64,000 bases of DNA from Heloderma charlesbogerti (lineage: Eukaryota; Chordata; Lepidosauria; Squamata; Helodermatidae): the NCBI GenBank assembly GCA_026122225.1, contig JANEZZ010002882.1, positions 1,550,001 through 1,614,000 on the forward strand, written 5' to 3'. The notes under the pieces were generated by a model. It saw only the letters and a program-made list of their open reading frames with translations, ran no database searches and was not told where the DNA came from. The position numbers and the translations under genes are program-made. Position 1 is the stretch's first letter. Every line of letters begins with the position of its first letter. Below, piece by piece: positions 27,801 to 42,700 of this stretch.

Positions 27801-30800
27801 CCAAGGAGACTTCATAACATGCGTGTTAGATATGGAAGCGAGAACTATTTCCTTTGGTAAAAACGGAGAGGTATGGCATTTCAGTTTATTATTCATTTAC
27901 AATATTTGTATCCTGCTTAAAAAGCAGTTCACAATAATAGTAAAAGAATTAATATCACTTATAACATAAAATCAGCAATTCCAAAAAAGTGATATAGCAG
28001 ATAACAATGGCAAAATATATTATATATAAAATATGATCATGCTCTGAATTGGTAAAGTAAAATTAAATAAACAGACACAATGAAATAAATAGGTCTTTAC
28101 TCCCCTCCAACAGGAAAGGAGGGGAATGTGCCAGTTTGATCTCATAGGGTGGGAATTCCATAGCTTAGGTGCCACCACTTAACAGACCCTGCTCCTCATC
28201 AACAGTAGCTTCCCAACTGGTGGAATATGGAGCAGAACATGATGGTGGTGGGGTCATAGTGAGGAAATGCTCCCTTGTAAAGCAGGTGCCTGAAATAGTT
28301 AATTTAGGAAGCTTGCTTTCTCCTGATTTTTCCCCAAACAGGAACCAAAACTGGCTTTTGAAGATGTGGATGCTGCAGAATTATACCCTTGTGTGATGTT
28401 TTATAGCAGTAATCCTGGAGAAAAGGTAATTGAAATGTTTAGTGGTGGGGAGGACGATTAATATTTTACTTGCTGAGGGCCTATCCATTTGACAGGTGGA
28501 CTAGATGAAGCATATTGGGTGGAAGGTTAGGGGAGGTCCTAAGAACATAGGGAGGAGCCACCTCATACTGAATCAGAGCATTGGCCCATTTAACCAGTAG
28601 TGTCTGTTTTCACAGGCAGAAGCTCCCCAGAATCTCAGGCAAAGAATCTCTTTCCCAGCCCTATTGCCTGAAATTCTTATAACTGCAGATGTCAGGAACT
28701 CCTGTCCATCTGGAACTCCTTGGTATGCAAAGAGCTCCCTGAACTATGGCCCCTCTCTTGTTCCAAACCTTTTCCCCACCCTTGCCAGCTTGAGAATGCT
28801 CCAAAGTTGGTGTGACAGGGAGATGGAGATATCCAGGAGATCCCGGCAACTCTGCAGTTGCCTTCCTGCACTTGCTGAGGTGTGAGCGTGGTCCAAGTCC
28901 AACATGGGCAGGAATAGCAAAGAGTGGGGAAGGTTCTGCCCACAGAGCTTGCTCATGACACTTCCCCCTGCTCTACTTCTAGTGAGAAAGAGTGCTGGAG
29001 CATGATGGAAGTGGAGAACTGGCTTCTGTTTCTTTATATCTCATTTCCTAAACTTAGCCTTATTTTAAATGTAACTGGTTAAACTTTTTGCTTGTAAATA
29101 TTTCTGTATTTTGAAATATTTTATAGCAATGTGGGAGTTGCTAAGAAGACAAAAATTGCTCCCACAAGTCTGTCAGCATAACTGAGTAAAATGTACTTCC
29201 TATCACTATGAGCCTGCCACAAAGCCCCAGAGGAGGGTGTTTTGCAGATGGATGCAGTATTGACAAAATTACAAAAGCTTGTCTGTTCAGTTAGAAGATG
29301 TCTAGTTTGCAAAGATTTGTTTTACCAAAATCCCGAGAACAACAGCTTAGTTAATTTCTGTGTGCGTGTGCATGTGTCTGCCTAGGTCAAAATCTGTGAC
29401 ATGCAGATGCGTGGCACCCCAAGGGACTTGCTGCCAGGAGACCCCATCTGCAGCCCTGTGGCTGCCGTGCTTGCTGAGGCCACAATACAGCTTATCCGCA
29501 TCCTCCACCGAACAGACCGGTGGACGCACTGCATCAACAAAAAAATGATGGAGCGGCTGCACAAGATCAAACCGTGCCTTAAAGAAGCAGGCCAGAAGCT
29601 GAAGAAAAGCCGCTCTGTTCAAAGCAGAGAGGAGAACGAGGTGCGGGAAGAGAAAGAGAGCAAGGAAGAGGAGAAAAGCAAGCACAGCAGTCGGCATGGG
29701 CTGGCTGATCTCTCAGAGCTCCAGCTGAGGACTCTCTGTGTAGAGGTGTGGCCGGTACTGGCAGTGATCGGTGGAGTTGATGCCGGCCTCCGTGTGGGGG
29801 GCCGCTGTGTTCACAAGCAAACGGGACGCCACGCCACCTTGCTTGGAGTGGTCAAAGAAGGCAGCACGTCCGCCAAAGTCCAATGGGATGAAGCAGAGAT
29901 CACAATCAGGTACAGTGTACTCAGTATTGGTATCAGACAAGGGACCAATGGTTATTGCTTAGGAAATGTCAGTGAAGGAGATAGCAGTTGCTGATATCTG
30001 TAGCTAGCTGAAGGTCAGATAGCTCAACCTGGAAATAAATGTAGCTTGGTGTAACTTTTAACTACTTTGTTTTTTGAGGCTGTTACATTGTTGACACTTG
30101 AGTAGAGATGTAAAACTTCCAGAAATTTTGAAGCCATTGTGGGCAGGGGCGGGGAATGTCTATCTCATGGTGGTTCAGAAAAAAATGGAAATTTGGGGAG
30201 CAAATGAAACATATGCAATACTTATTTTTTTAGCATTTCGTTGTTTTAGGAACATAAAAAGCATTGTGTATAATTTGGTTTTGCTCATAAAATTATCATT
30301 AAAATTAAGGGCATTAATTAAATTAGAAGTAAACTCACTAAATTTGTAATTATTGTCTGAATAAATGGTACTTTTACATTTAATATACTGAACATGATCA
30401 TTTTATCAGCAAACCAAGTTATGCATAATACGTACATGTTAGGCTCCTGTTTTATGTCTCACCAGAGGGAACATCAGCAAGTAAGCCCTGAAACTTCTAA
30501 ATCATCCTAGAAATCAGAAAAGCAGGAAGAGGAAGGCTGGTATACTGCATCTCTTCCTAAACTCTGCCAACCTAAATTGGTTGGTGGAGCTTAGGGAAAT
30601 CTATTGAGAAGGCAAAGTTACTGAGAGCTTATTTAGCTGCTGGAGAAGACTCTCTTACCTGTTAGGAATGGTAACCGAGCATATTTAACTTAAGAACTTC
30701 TGAGCAATCTGTTGAGTATTTGAAGAGTGACATTTTATTCTCTTTTATAAGGTGCTACCAATCTTGGTGGTGATTTTTTGTATTGTGAGAAGCTCCTTTG

Positions 30801-33800
30801 CCCCGGCTCTTCAGGGGCATTGCATTCTTCCTGTTTGGTAGGGAGTAGTCAGTAGTCCAGATCCCTTGGGTGGTTTCCCACTCCTTCCATTAGGAGGCAG
30901 TTTCCAAAACAAATGTGTGTCTAATTTAGCAGAAGCTCCCTAATTACTTAATGATTAACTATGTCAGCTCTTTGGAATTAAATGTTTTGTTTTTAAAGAC
31001 ACACACATGCTTTGTTACCGTTGTGTTGAGTATCACCTCTCCCCATTATCTGATCATAACCTCATTTCTTTCCCCTTGTTTACATTTACTTTTCAGACTG
31101 TCAGTTCATTTAGATTTTTATTAAGTATATTTTACGTCTTATTTTGCCTACATTATTTCCTGTGCTTTCCTCCTGTCTATCCCTCACTTGCTTCTTCCTG
31201 TGTCATTCTGATCTTTATTAAAGCTTCCCAACTTTTTGGTCGCCTAGTGATACGCCATTGTATAATCTGGAACCCTGTGAACCACTGCCTTTTGATGTTG
31301 CAAGATTCCGTGGACTGACAGCCACTGTGTTGCTGGACTTAACCTATCTGACTGGCATCCATGAAGATATGGGGAAGCAAAGTGCCAAGCGACATGAGAA
31401 GAAACACAAACACGACTCTGAAGACAAAGGAGACGTTGACCAGAAAACAGAAGGCGACCCTACATCAGATGCACGATCTGTGCCAAGTGCGGAGGAGGTC
31501 AAAGGCCATGGAGCAGCTATGAGTTCAAAATCCGAAAATGAAATCACTTCCTTTTCTTTAGACTCCATTTCTTTAGGCATGGAGTGCCAGCATCCAAACG
31601 CTGAAGGCAAAAGAAAGAATCATGAACATGCTTCAAAGAATCACGATGTTGTACAATCAGAAATCAGAGCGGTGCAGTTGTCTTATCTTTACCTTGGTGC
31701 TATGAAGTCACTTAGCACTCTCCTCAGTTGTAGTAAATATGCTGAATTGCTACTGATACCAAAAGTCCTGGCAGATAGCGGTCATAATTCTGATTGTGCA
31801 AGTTCCCCCATTGTTCATGAAGATGTGGAAATGCGTGCTGCCTTGCAGTTCTTGATGCGCCATATGGTGAAACGGGCAGTCATGCGCTCGCCCATCAAGA
31901 GGGCACTAGGACTGGCGGATTTGGAACGGGCACAAGCAATGATCTACAAATTAGTGGTTCATGGGCTGTTGGAGGACCAGTGTGGTAACAAAATTAAGCA
32001 AGGTATGCTGTAAATACGCAAATATATAGATGTTAATTTGAGTGCATTTAGTATACCAGATACCTTGTTCTTTTAATGTTTGAGTGTGCAAAGCCTGCAA
32101 TGCTGTTATGTTGTTCTTGCAGTGTCAGCATAATGTTGTGCATTGTGGTGCTACTCTGGTGCAAGAGCAGCAGTTGGTGTGCAGCATCTTAAGTCTTTAC
32201 TTTGTGTCTTTGGGCTGTTTGTTTTCCATTAGTTAAGCTTTCTTACTAATCTGAACCATTAGTAAAGCTCACTGTAATCATGCTAATTAATAATCTCTCC
32301 TTGTTCACTCCCTTTAGCTTAATAAAAGTTAACTAAAAGGCTCCTTTTCAAAATTGAACTTGGATGTGGCATTCAAAGACTGCTTTTTAAAATTACCCCA
32401 GTGCAGCATAGCGCTTTGCATGGTGTTATTCTCGATAACATCAGTGTTGAGCAGTGGCCTGCACAGTCATGCCAAGCACAATTTGAGTGAGTTTACACAC
32501 AGAACAAAGTGGATTTGTTTCGCTTCCCTGTACATCACAGGATTCGTTGATCATTTGAATTCTGTGTGTCTGAGAATGGCTCCTATCATGCTTGTGGTGA
32601 GGGACCAGAGCACATGCTTAGGTGCAGAAAGCCCCAGGTTCATTCCTTGGGGCTGGGGAGGACCCTATCTGAAACCCTGGAGAGCTGCTGTCAGCATAGA
32701 TGAGACTGAGCTTTGATGGCCAGTGGTTGGACCTTCCAGTGCTCCTTCCTTTGCTTTTAACGCCACGTCTGCTGAGATAATGGGGAATGCAGGGGTGAGT
32801 GGACACTTACATGAGAGGATTGGCAGGAGGGGGGAATGCTGAATGGTCTTTCAGTGGTCAGTTCTTTCCCACAGATCACCCCAACCCCCTAACCGATCTG
32901 GCTGGGGGAAAACCCTTTAAAAAAGGCTTGTGGTGGGTGTTTGCTCGGAATCAGCACGCTGCCCTCATACCCACCCATTCTCCTGCCTCCACAGTAGTGT
33001 TGGGCCTAGCCTAATTCCTCACCGAGTCTTCTGAAGGCATCATGCGGTTCCTCTCTTCAGGCTTCCCTGAAGTGCTGCGGTGCCCTTCTGTGGAGCAGGA
33101 GACATTTCTGTCTCCCACCCACAATCAGTGGATGCAAGGCTGTCCCAAAAAGACCTCGTGCTCTGTGCCTCACACTAATGCTGTAGCTATCCATACAGCA
33201 CTGAATGACAATGTATAAGCGCTGTATTCATGGTATCACAGCGTAGCTGTATCCAAGCCTAGGAATAGGGGGGCAGCCCAATAACCTGTGAAAGGACGTA
33301 CCTCTGCATCCTTGCCAAGTAACTAAGCACATTGTAAGCTCTCCTGAAGGGATGTGTCAAGTGGTGTTCAGGACTGTGTGATGAGAGTTGACAACTCAGT
33401 TAGCTGGAGATTCGATAAGATGTGGAGGATAATCTGCGCTGGTTTATTCTGATCATTGTTTGACTGGCACAGTGCTCTTTTGACATGTTTTCCCAGTAAG
33501 AGAGAAATACAGTGTGGGGCTGTTTGCACAACCCAACAGCCCACAATGGGTTATTATTTACCTACGACAAGTGTGTCGTCGGAACCTGGCCTGTGTGTGT
33601 GAGTGTGTGTGTGTTTTTGTGTTTTCCAAGCCCCAGAAGAAGTCAGTTCTGTTGGAGATACAAGGGCCAGAGGGAAACGATCTGAATAGCTTACAAAGAG
33701 CTTTTGACTGTCAGGATTTTGTTTTCCACCAAGCCAGACTTTTCAGATATTAAGAAGGCGTGCGTGTTACTTTCACAGTTTGGGGTTTTGTCAGCGTTTT

Positions 33801-36800
33801 CTTCATTGAAAACCAACCCTTCCTTCTGTGATGAAGCTTCTGAAAAAGATGCATCTGTAACAGATTAATTGGAAGAGCTTTTCCTGTCCTTAATCTTCAT
33901 AGCTGCTAATAATCATTTTTAAGAGAAAAGCAAAATACTAGGAACATAGGAAACTGCGTTATATCAGTTCAATCTGTCTGTCCATCTTGTCCAAAGTATT
34001 GTCTTTTCTGACTGACAGCTGCTCTCTATGGTCTCTGGCAGAGAAAACTCTTGCCCTGACCCCACCCCACCTTTTTTTTTGAACTGGACAAAGCAAGGAT
34101 TGAACCTGGGACCTTTGGCATGGAATGCATTTGCTCTACCATTGAACTGGGGCCCATCCCTGATATGTTGTTATAGTTGGAAGAATCATCTTCCCCTGAA
34201 AGCATTCTGGCTGAAGTCCTAGTAACTAATCATACCAACCAAAAGGAAGGTACACTTAGTGGCTGGGATGTCGTACACATCTTTATTTATTACATTTATA
34301 TCCCACCTTTTTTCCTCTTTAAGGAACCCAGGGCAGCATATATAATCCTCCTCCTCCATTTTATCCTCACAACAACAACCCTGTGAGGTGTGTTGGGCTG
34401 AGAGTCTGTGACTGGCCCAAAGTCACCCCGTGAGCTTCCATGGCTGAGTGAGGACTAGAACCCAGATCTCCTGACTCCCAGTCCAACACTCTAGCCACTA
34501 CACCACACTGGCTCTCACACTGGAATCTTTTATGATTCTCCTTTGCCAAATTTCTAGTTAATGTTAAATAAATCCCACTCTTCTAACACCTGGGAGGTAT
34601 GAGATGCAGGAAACAAACAGGGGAGGGAAGTTGGCTTCATGTCCTGCTTAGGAGCATCTCAAAGATCTCTCTCTGGCCACTGCTGGAAATGGAATGTGTG
34701 ATCAGGTGGCCATTTTGGTCTGATCTAGTAGCTACGGTTGTCTTTCTAAGCACAGCTAGAACCAGACATGAGCGAAAGAAGGCTCCCTGTGATGTGACAT
34801 GTTTAAGAGAATAAAAAGCAGCCCCCTAAACTTTCATCCAACAATTGGAATTTTAGAACCACAAATAAGAAGAGCCCTGCAGGATCAGGACAAAAGTTTA
34901 TCTAGTATCCTATTCACTACATTTGCTAAGATGATGCCTCTATAAGGCCCACAAGCACTCAGTCACTAGTGTGTTTTTCTGCAGTTATCTGTGTGTAGAT
35001 GTATTTCTCTGTCAAATGATATGGAAAAAGGTTACATTGCTCTGCAGAAATGGATCAGCAAGGAGAAGAAAATGACCAAGCTCAGCAGGCCCAGACACCT
35101 GTGACAACGAGTCCTTCTGCCTCTAGTACTACATCTTTCATGAGCAGCTCTCTGGAAGATACGACAACTGCCACCACTCCAGTAACCGATACAGAAACCG
35201 TACCCGCCTCTGAGTCACCGGGTGTTTTGCCTCTTAGCCTTCTTAGGTATGGATTGCCCCCCATAAATGGTCCAGCTAGTTTGTAATCATCTCGCTTCTT
35301 GAAGCTGTCTGTTTTTGAAGTTAGATATTCATTTTCTGAAAATATATGTGAACAATTTTAATAAATTGAGATTTAGACAAGAATAGTAAGTGAGAAGCAG
35401 CTTGTGAGCCCCTCTTTTTAAAATCCATTTCCTCTCTAGTCAGTTTAAGCCATAAAATTGTTTCTCTAACCCCCCTCCCACCCCATTATTTAAAATTGAT
35501 GAGCTATTGGTGCCAGTCTTAATAGTATTAGGGTAAGGATAAAAAGTGAGTTGTTCAGCAAGGAGAGATCTAGAGGAGGAAATGGGATGTCCAGAGAGTG
35601 AGCTTCTGTTGCTGACGTCCATATAAATCCCCTTAGTGGATTGCAGCTCTTCCTAATGACATTGGAGAGTCAGGCATTTAACTTATTGTTTAATTCTTTT
35701 TTCACTTTTAAAAAAAAGGCAAATGTTCTCTAGCTACCCGACGACTACTGTACTTCCAACAAGACGTGCACAAACACCTCCAATATCCTCTTTGCCAACG
35801 TCTCCCTCTGATGAGGTGGGCAGGAGACAATCTCTCACCTCTCCTGACTCTCAATCGGCAAGACCTGCCAATCGCACAGGTAGGATCTGACCACAGCCTT
35901 TGTCCAATGTGTCAACATTTTTAAATTCATTCGACTTCATTTTAGCCTTTTTAAATCTGTACCAGAATCTGTCTGTTAATATAACTGTGTGCGTGCGCAG
36001 TAAGTCTAGGGATCAGTGCCCAGGTCTGCTAATTGCTTGGCCTCTTAATACTACATCATTCTTGAGCAGTTGTCAAGATTTTCCTCCTTCTACCATTCCA
36101 GGAGTTTGGAACCAGTGTGACCCTCCTAGTTTTTGGTCTTATGCATCTTAGGTAGGCTCTAAGCATATCCTGATAAACTTTTCTGACAGGCATATGAAAC
36201 ATACAACCTGGTGCTTGCCAGTTGTAGTAAAAAGTTCCACTTTAGTCCCCAAGGATAGAGGGCTGCATACATACCTGTGCTATGGACTAATTGTGTGGCT
36301 TTTGACAGGTTGCTGTTTCTCAGCATCAGTGCCTCATCTGAAAAACAGGTACAGCAGTAACTTACCTTGCAGACAAAGCACAATAAAGATTGTAAAATAA
36401 TTTGCAAGCTAAAAAGTAATATACAAATGATGTTTTTCCTAAGCTAAAAAACCTTAGATGGGGAAAGGTTACAGCATTTGGGGCTTTTTGGCTCAGAAAA
36501 AGGGTAAGTGGTGACATGATAGAGTAGTGTGGAGAGACTGGATAGGGAGAAAAACTCCCTTATAATATTAGAAGCCAAGGTCATCTAAGCAAGCTGAATT
36601 CTGGGAGATTCAAGACAGATAAAAGTACTTCTTCACACAGTGCATAGCTAAACTGGAATTCCTGACTATAAATAGAGATGTAAAGACCCAGAAAAAACCT
36701 GAAAAGTTCGGGGGGAAATTTTATTTTTTTTCTAAGGACATTTTAAAATATTTTCTTTCCAGAAAAATCAAACAGTTCTGGATTATGAAATATTTTCTTT

Positions 36801-39748
36801 TAGTATGATGACTAAAATGTTTAAGGCAAGGTGTTCATATGTCGCTACCCAGAAAAAATGGAAAGACCTTGTTTTTTTCCCATGGCTTCCAAATGTCTGG
36901 AAATGCTACATCTCCAAGCACAAGACATACTGATGGCTTCCAGCTTGGATGGCTTTAAAAGGAAATGAGACAAATTCATGGAGAAGAAGGCTGTCAGTGG
37001 CTGCTAGTCATGATGACCACATATTACCTCCAGTATCGGAGGCAGTCAGCACCAGCGGCTGGAGGTGCTCTTGCCTTCATGTCTTGCTTGTGGGCTTCCC
37101 AAGAGGCAGCTGGCTGGCCTTTGTGGAACAAAATGCTGCACTAGATAGGCCGTTGTTCTGATTTAGCATGACTCTTACATTCTTAGAAGTAGGTCTGCAG
37201 AATACAGAGAACTTGCTCCGAATTTATATAGGCAGCAAGACTGTTGGCTATTCCATACATTTTAGAATTCCCTTTTGAACTTGAGCCAGTGTGGAGGCTT
37301 TTAATAAACAACTTTTCCAGATTTTTTAAAGATCTTAAGGAGATTTTTCAGTAACTTCCTACATGCTAGAATGTATAAAAATGTACGTTAGACAAGTTCA
37401 CTTGTTGTGGGTCATGCTGTAATATTCACTTTTATGCAGTGAAAGAATCAGCTACTCTTTAGAAACCTTTTTATAACTGCAACATCAGTTCTACCTATTG
37501 TGTCAAGGGCAAGTGGGATTCACAAGTATTTTCATGTTAAGGGCCTTTTTTGGTTCTTCTGTAAAGCAAATTCACTTTCCTCCTCTTAAGAGATGAGTGG
37601 CTAAGAGCCACCTGCAATTCAACACTTCCTTTCTGGGTAGACTGTTGTAGCTTGTCTGACCAGAGACATTGGAGGAAATGCAAGATTAATCTAAGGATGT
37701 TGCTCATTCACCATTAATTCTCCTTTTCCACAACTCACAGCTTTGTCAGACCCAAGCAGCCGCCTTTCAACTTCCCCTCCTCCACCCGCTATTGCCGTGC
37801 CATTGTTAGAAATGGGGTTCTCCCTCCGGCAGATTGCAAAAGCAATGGAAGCCACAGGTAATCTGTCTGCTATTAAGAGCTATACATTGCACAGTTCAGT
37901 CTGAAAGAGCATTATTCTAAAGTTTAGCTAAATGTTTCTACTTAGAGACCCAGATGTTGTGCTTGGGATAAAATGAAAACTGCCTTAACTTACTTTGCTT
38001 CCAAGATTCACTTTTTAAAAATTATTTATACCAGAGTTAGCCCTGTTAGCTTGTAGTTACAAAAAGAGTAAAAGGGTAAAAACGCAGGGTTTTGAGCTTT
38101 GAGCAATGTTTAGTCCTAGAATTTGTGCCTTCTTATCACAGCCAGGACACTACAGTACAACCTGCGTGCACATTCCCAGCGGATTCCCTGCCAGAGAGCT
38201 GGGCTTCCAACAGAGTCTTCTCTTTTATTATTTCTGCTTCATTGACTATGCTAAAGCCTTTGATTGTGTGGATCACAACAAACTCTGGCAAATTCTGAAA
38301 GAGATGGGGGTACCAGACCACCTTACCTGTCTCCTGAGAAACCTGTACAAGGATCAAGAAGCAACAGTAAGAACCAAACATGGAACAACCGATTGGTTCA
38401 AAATTGAGAAAGGAGTACGACAAGGCTGTATATGGTCGCCCTGCTTATTTAACTTATATGCAGAGTACATCATGAGAAACGCCGGGTTGGATGAATCTCA
38501 GGTTGGAATTAAGATTGCCGGGAGAATTCCCAACAACCTCAGATACACAGATGATACTACCCTAATGGCAGAAAGCGAAGAGGATCTAAAGAGCCTCTGG
38601 TTGAGGGTGAAAGAGGAGAGTGCAAAAGCTGGTTTGAAACTCAACATTAAAAAAACGAAGATCATGGCATCTGGCCCCATCACTTCCTGGCAGATGGAAG
38701 GGGAAGAAATGGAAGCAGTGACAGATTTTATTTTCTTGGGCTCCAAGATCACCGCAGACGGTGACTGTAGCCATGAAATTAAGAGACGCTTGCTCCTTGG
38801 GAGGAAAGCTATGGCAAACCTAGACAGCATAGTAAGAAGCAGAGACATCACCTTGCCGACACAGGTCCATCTAATCAAAGCTATGGTTTTCCCAGTAGTA
38901 ACGTATGGCTGTGAGAGCTGGACTGTAAGGAAGGCTGAGCGCCAAAGAATTGATGCCTTCAAACTGTGGTGCTGGAGAAGACTCTTACGAGTCCCCTGGA
39001 CTGCAAGGAGGTCCAATCAGTCCATCCTAAAGGAAATCAACCCTGAGTGCTCATTGGAAGGACAGATCCTGAAGCTGAAGCTCAAATATTTTGGCCACCT
39101 AATGCGAAGAGAAAACTCTCTGGAAAAGACCCTGATGCTGGGAAAGACTGAAGGCAAAAAGAGAAGGGGACGGCAGAGGATGAGATGGCTAGGTAGCATC
39201 ACTGATGCAATGAATATGGACTTGAGCACGCTTCGGGAGAGAGCGCAGGACAGGAAGGCCTGGCGTGCTATGGTCCATGGGGTCATGAAGAGTCGGACAT
39301 GACTGAACAACAACAACAAGCAGTACTGTAACAAGCCAATTACCCTTTAGTGTCATAGCTTTGTTTTTTTTGCTTTTGTCTAATAGCTTGTAACTTTGGC
39401 AAGACCAACTTGGTAAAGAATAATGGAGAATGGGAAGAACTCTTCATTGTGGTTAGACAAGGAATGATAGCCCAGGAACAAAGGGGAAATAATATTCTTC
39501 CCTTGCCCCGTTCCATTGATAAATTTCTTCAGATTTCCATGCATGTTCAAGCTTTTCTTTGTAGTTGTAAGAGCTAGGCATTGGCTTCTTAGGTGAAGGC
39601 AGCATGCTCTGAATGTCGAGATCTGCTTCAGCTAATGTTGTGAAATTTCTCAAAGAGCTTTGTCAGTGAACTTCTGAAGTTTGCAAACTTTATAGCCATT
39701 TTTAATTGAATATATATCTATATTTTAATAGAATACATATCTGTATCT

Positions 39749-39782
<34 letters not shown>

Positions 39783-42700
39783 TTTAATAGTAAGTTGAGA
39801 TGTTTCTGCTTGTCTTAGGTGCAAGAGGAGAAGCAGATGCTCAGAACATTACAGTCCTGGCAATGTGGATGATAGAGCATCCTGGGAATGAGGAAGATGA
39901 AGAGCCTCAATTGGAAGAAACGGGTGATTCCCGCCATGGTACTGTAGTCTCTGGGGGCAGTGGGAAGTCAGGCGATCAGTGTTACTTACAATCTCCTGGA
40001 GACATTCCTTCAGCTGATGCCACTGAAATGGAAGAAGGCTTTAGTGAAAGGTAAAATGCTAATTCCTTCAGGATGCACCCAAACCCTGTTACTGGGACTA
40101 CAAGTCTTTCCTATGCTTTAAGTATTAAATAAATATTTAATAGCACAAAACTATTAAATGTTAATTATTAAAATTAAATTGAGTTCTGTGCAACAGTTCA
40201 AAAGTCAAACAAGTTTAGATAGCTTAAAAGGGCATTAGACAAATCCATTTAAGTGAAGTCATCAGCGCTAATCATGATAGTTGCATGGAATGCTCAGCTT
40301 CAGAGGAAATTTGTCTCTGAATAGTTGGAGAGAGCTATTGTGCTTTCATGTCCTGCCTGTGAGTTTCCGGAAGGCATCTGGTTGGCCACTGGGAGGAGCA
40401 GGATGTGAGCTGTGGTATGATCCAGTGGAACTGTTAGAACTGTTCTTAAGTTCCAGCTGAAAAAGTTCACATCATAAGAGACAAGACACAAAAGGGAAGA
40501 ACAAGGGGAGGTAAAGGAACAGGAAACTGTATAATTCGTATACCCTTATTTTACATAAGATGAAGAGGAGGGTAAATCTAACTTTTATATATTTTAATAA
40601 AAAGAAGCAGAAACTTTAAAAAATAGTTTTTTTAGCCATTTCTTAAAAGGAGAGAGAAGGAGCATGATGAACTAGAGAGGAATAAAGTTCTGTGTGAAAA
40701 GAGAAGCAGAGGAAATGGTCAAGATAGGACCTGAGGTGCCTCCAGATGAGGCTTTCATTGGGCAGTTGCCCTGCTTCATTCATGGAATTTTACAGGGGTT
40801 CCAGACAACATCATCTCTTTGTAACCATCTGTGCTTTTCAACTGCTTGTTCTGGGTTTTTTTTTCTTACCACACAAAATCTGTTAGGGAGGGAAGGAAGG
40901 ATGGATGGAATAGCTGGACAATGCCTTTTGATTGGTAACACTAGGATCGAGAATGTTGCAAGGAGAAAAGAGCGAGAGGTGTGAAAAAGAGCAGGAGCAT
41001 AATCTGAGATCAGGGGGCAGACGATTAAGAGATTTAAAAGTAAAGAGAGGTGATTTTAAATTGAATATGGTGATTTGGATGGATGCTAATAATGCTCAAC
41101 ACATTTTGATTGGTTAGAACCATATTCAGTCATACTTAAAGTAGACCCATTGAAATCAGTGAGATTCGACTTAGTCGTGACTAAGTTAAGTCCCATTGAT
41201 TTCAGTGGGTCTTCTCTGAGTATTACCAAGTTTATCCAACCCAATGTTTCTAAACTTTTGCGTATACTTTCAGCCATGATAATATGGATCATGCAGAAAA
41301 TGCAGCATCTGGAAGTGGACCCACTTCAAGGGGTCGGTCAGCAGTAACCAGAAGACACAAATTTGATTTAGCTGCTCGGACGCTGCTGGCACGTGCCGGT
41401 AAGTGTCTAAAAATGTGCTGCCATGAGCAAGACTGTTGTGGGGCAGAGGGAGAAAAACCTGCTTCACCCAAGAATCTATATAGATTATAGGGATTAATTT
41501 AGCCCCCACCCCAACTGTGTACCTGAATACAGTTGTTTATCACCCCCCACACGCACCCACAGGTAAATCAAACGCAGCCATTTTGTGTTTACAGTGGTAT
41601 TTGTTAACTTTCTCAGACTTGGGATAAGGCAAAATATAAATATTTACAAACAAAAGCTGGCCTCTATAGGGTAAAATAAAGCACCTACTTAGAGATAAAG
41701 TTGTTATGGGGTAAATCCCTTCCTCCCATTGCTGATGCTGTGGTGGTGGGCCTCCAGTGAGAGGGGCACAATATGTCTCAGTCCATAAAGTGCATGGCAA
41801 TCCCTTCCTAGATGTCCCTACAGTATAAGTGTCCTCTTCCCGTTCAGTCTCCCTCTCCCCACTGCTGCATCTATTGTGACATCCATTTTGCTAATATATA
41901 ACCTTAGTGGTAGCTAGAATGCACTGCTGTTATTTACGTGCAAAATAAAGTATGTGGTTTTCTTCTCTGGTTTAAGCGGGATTGTACCGCTCTGTACAGG
42001 CCCACAGAAATCAGAGCCGGAGAGAAGGGATCTCTTTGCCACAAGACCCTGGAGCGTTGTATGACTTCAACTTGGATGAGGAATTGGAAATCGACCTGGA
42101 TGACGAAGCCATGGAAGCCATGTTTGGGCAGGATCTGGCCAGTGATAATGACATTCTGGGAATGTGGATCCCAGAGGTATTGGATTGGCCTACCTGGGTG
42201 TGTGTGATTGCAGCTGGGGCTGCTTTGCTTACTACTTGTTCTTTAGAAAATGGAGTAACGTGCATTGCTAAGCAATCGTATATTAATATTATTGTTGCTA
42301 ATACTTATTTGGCATCACCCATCACAGCTAACACTAAGGGATGCTTGTGGGTGGGGGACTCACTCATGCAGTGCTTTCCCCATTGGAAAAGCCACCATGT
42401 GGGCAAGTGTCTGAAACTGTGCTGGCAGCTGAAGGAGCGCTCCAGTCGCTGGCTCAGTTGGGCAGGAAGTTTGGTTGCCCTCCCCTGCCTTCAGAGAGCC
42501 CTCCAGTGGCAACCAGGGAGTCCACTCATATTTACCCCTGCTGTGGATCTGGCCCAATACTCCCAGAGCCTGCAGTGAAAAGTGGCAGGAATATGTAACA
42601 GCAACATTCAAAGACAATCCACAATCCTTGCTGTGGGGAAGGCAAAAACCACTCACACAGGCCAGTCATGACTGCAGGTCAAATTCCATCCTGGCCTGAA

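Noticed and set aside
29401..29994. 197-residue frame as a separate gene
   Set aside because: It is exon 24 of HERC1 read past its donor into the intron.
38106..39302. 398-residue open frame as a host protein gene
   Set aside because: Its sequence is BovB reverse transcriptase and the 3' end is the BovB end; the first 40 or so residues are read-through from flanking intron.
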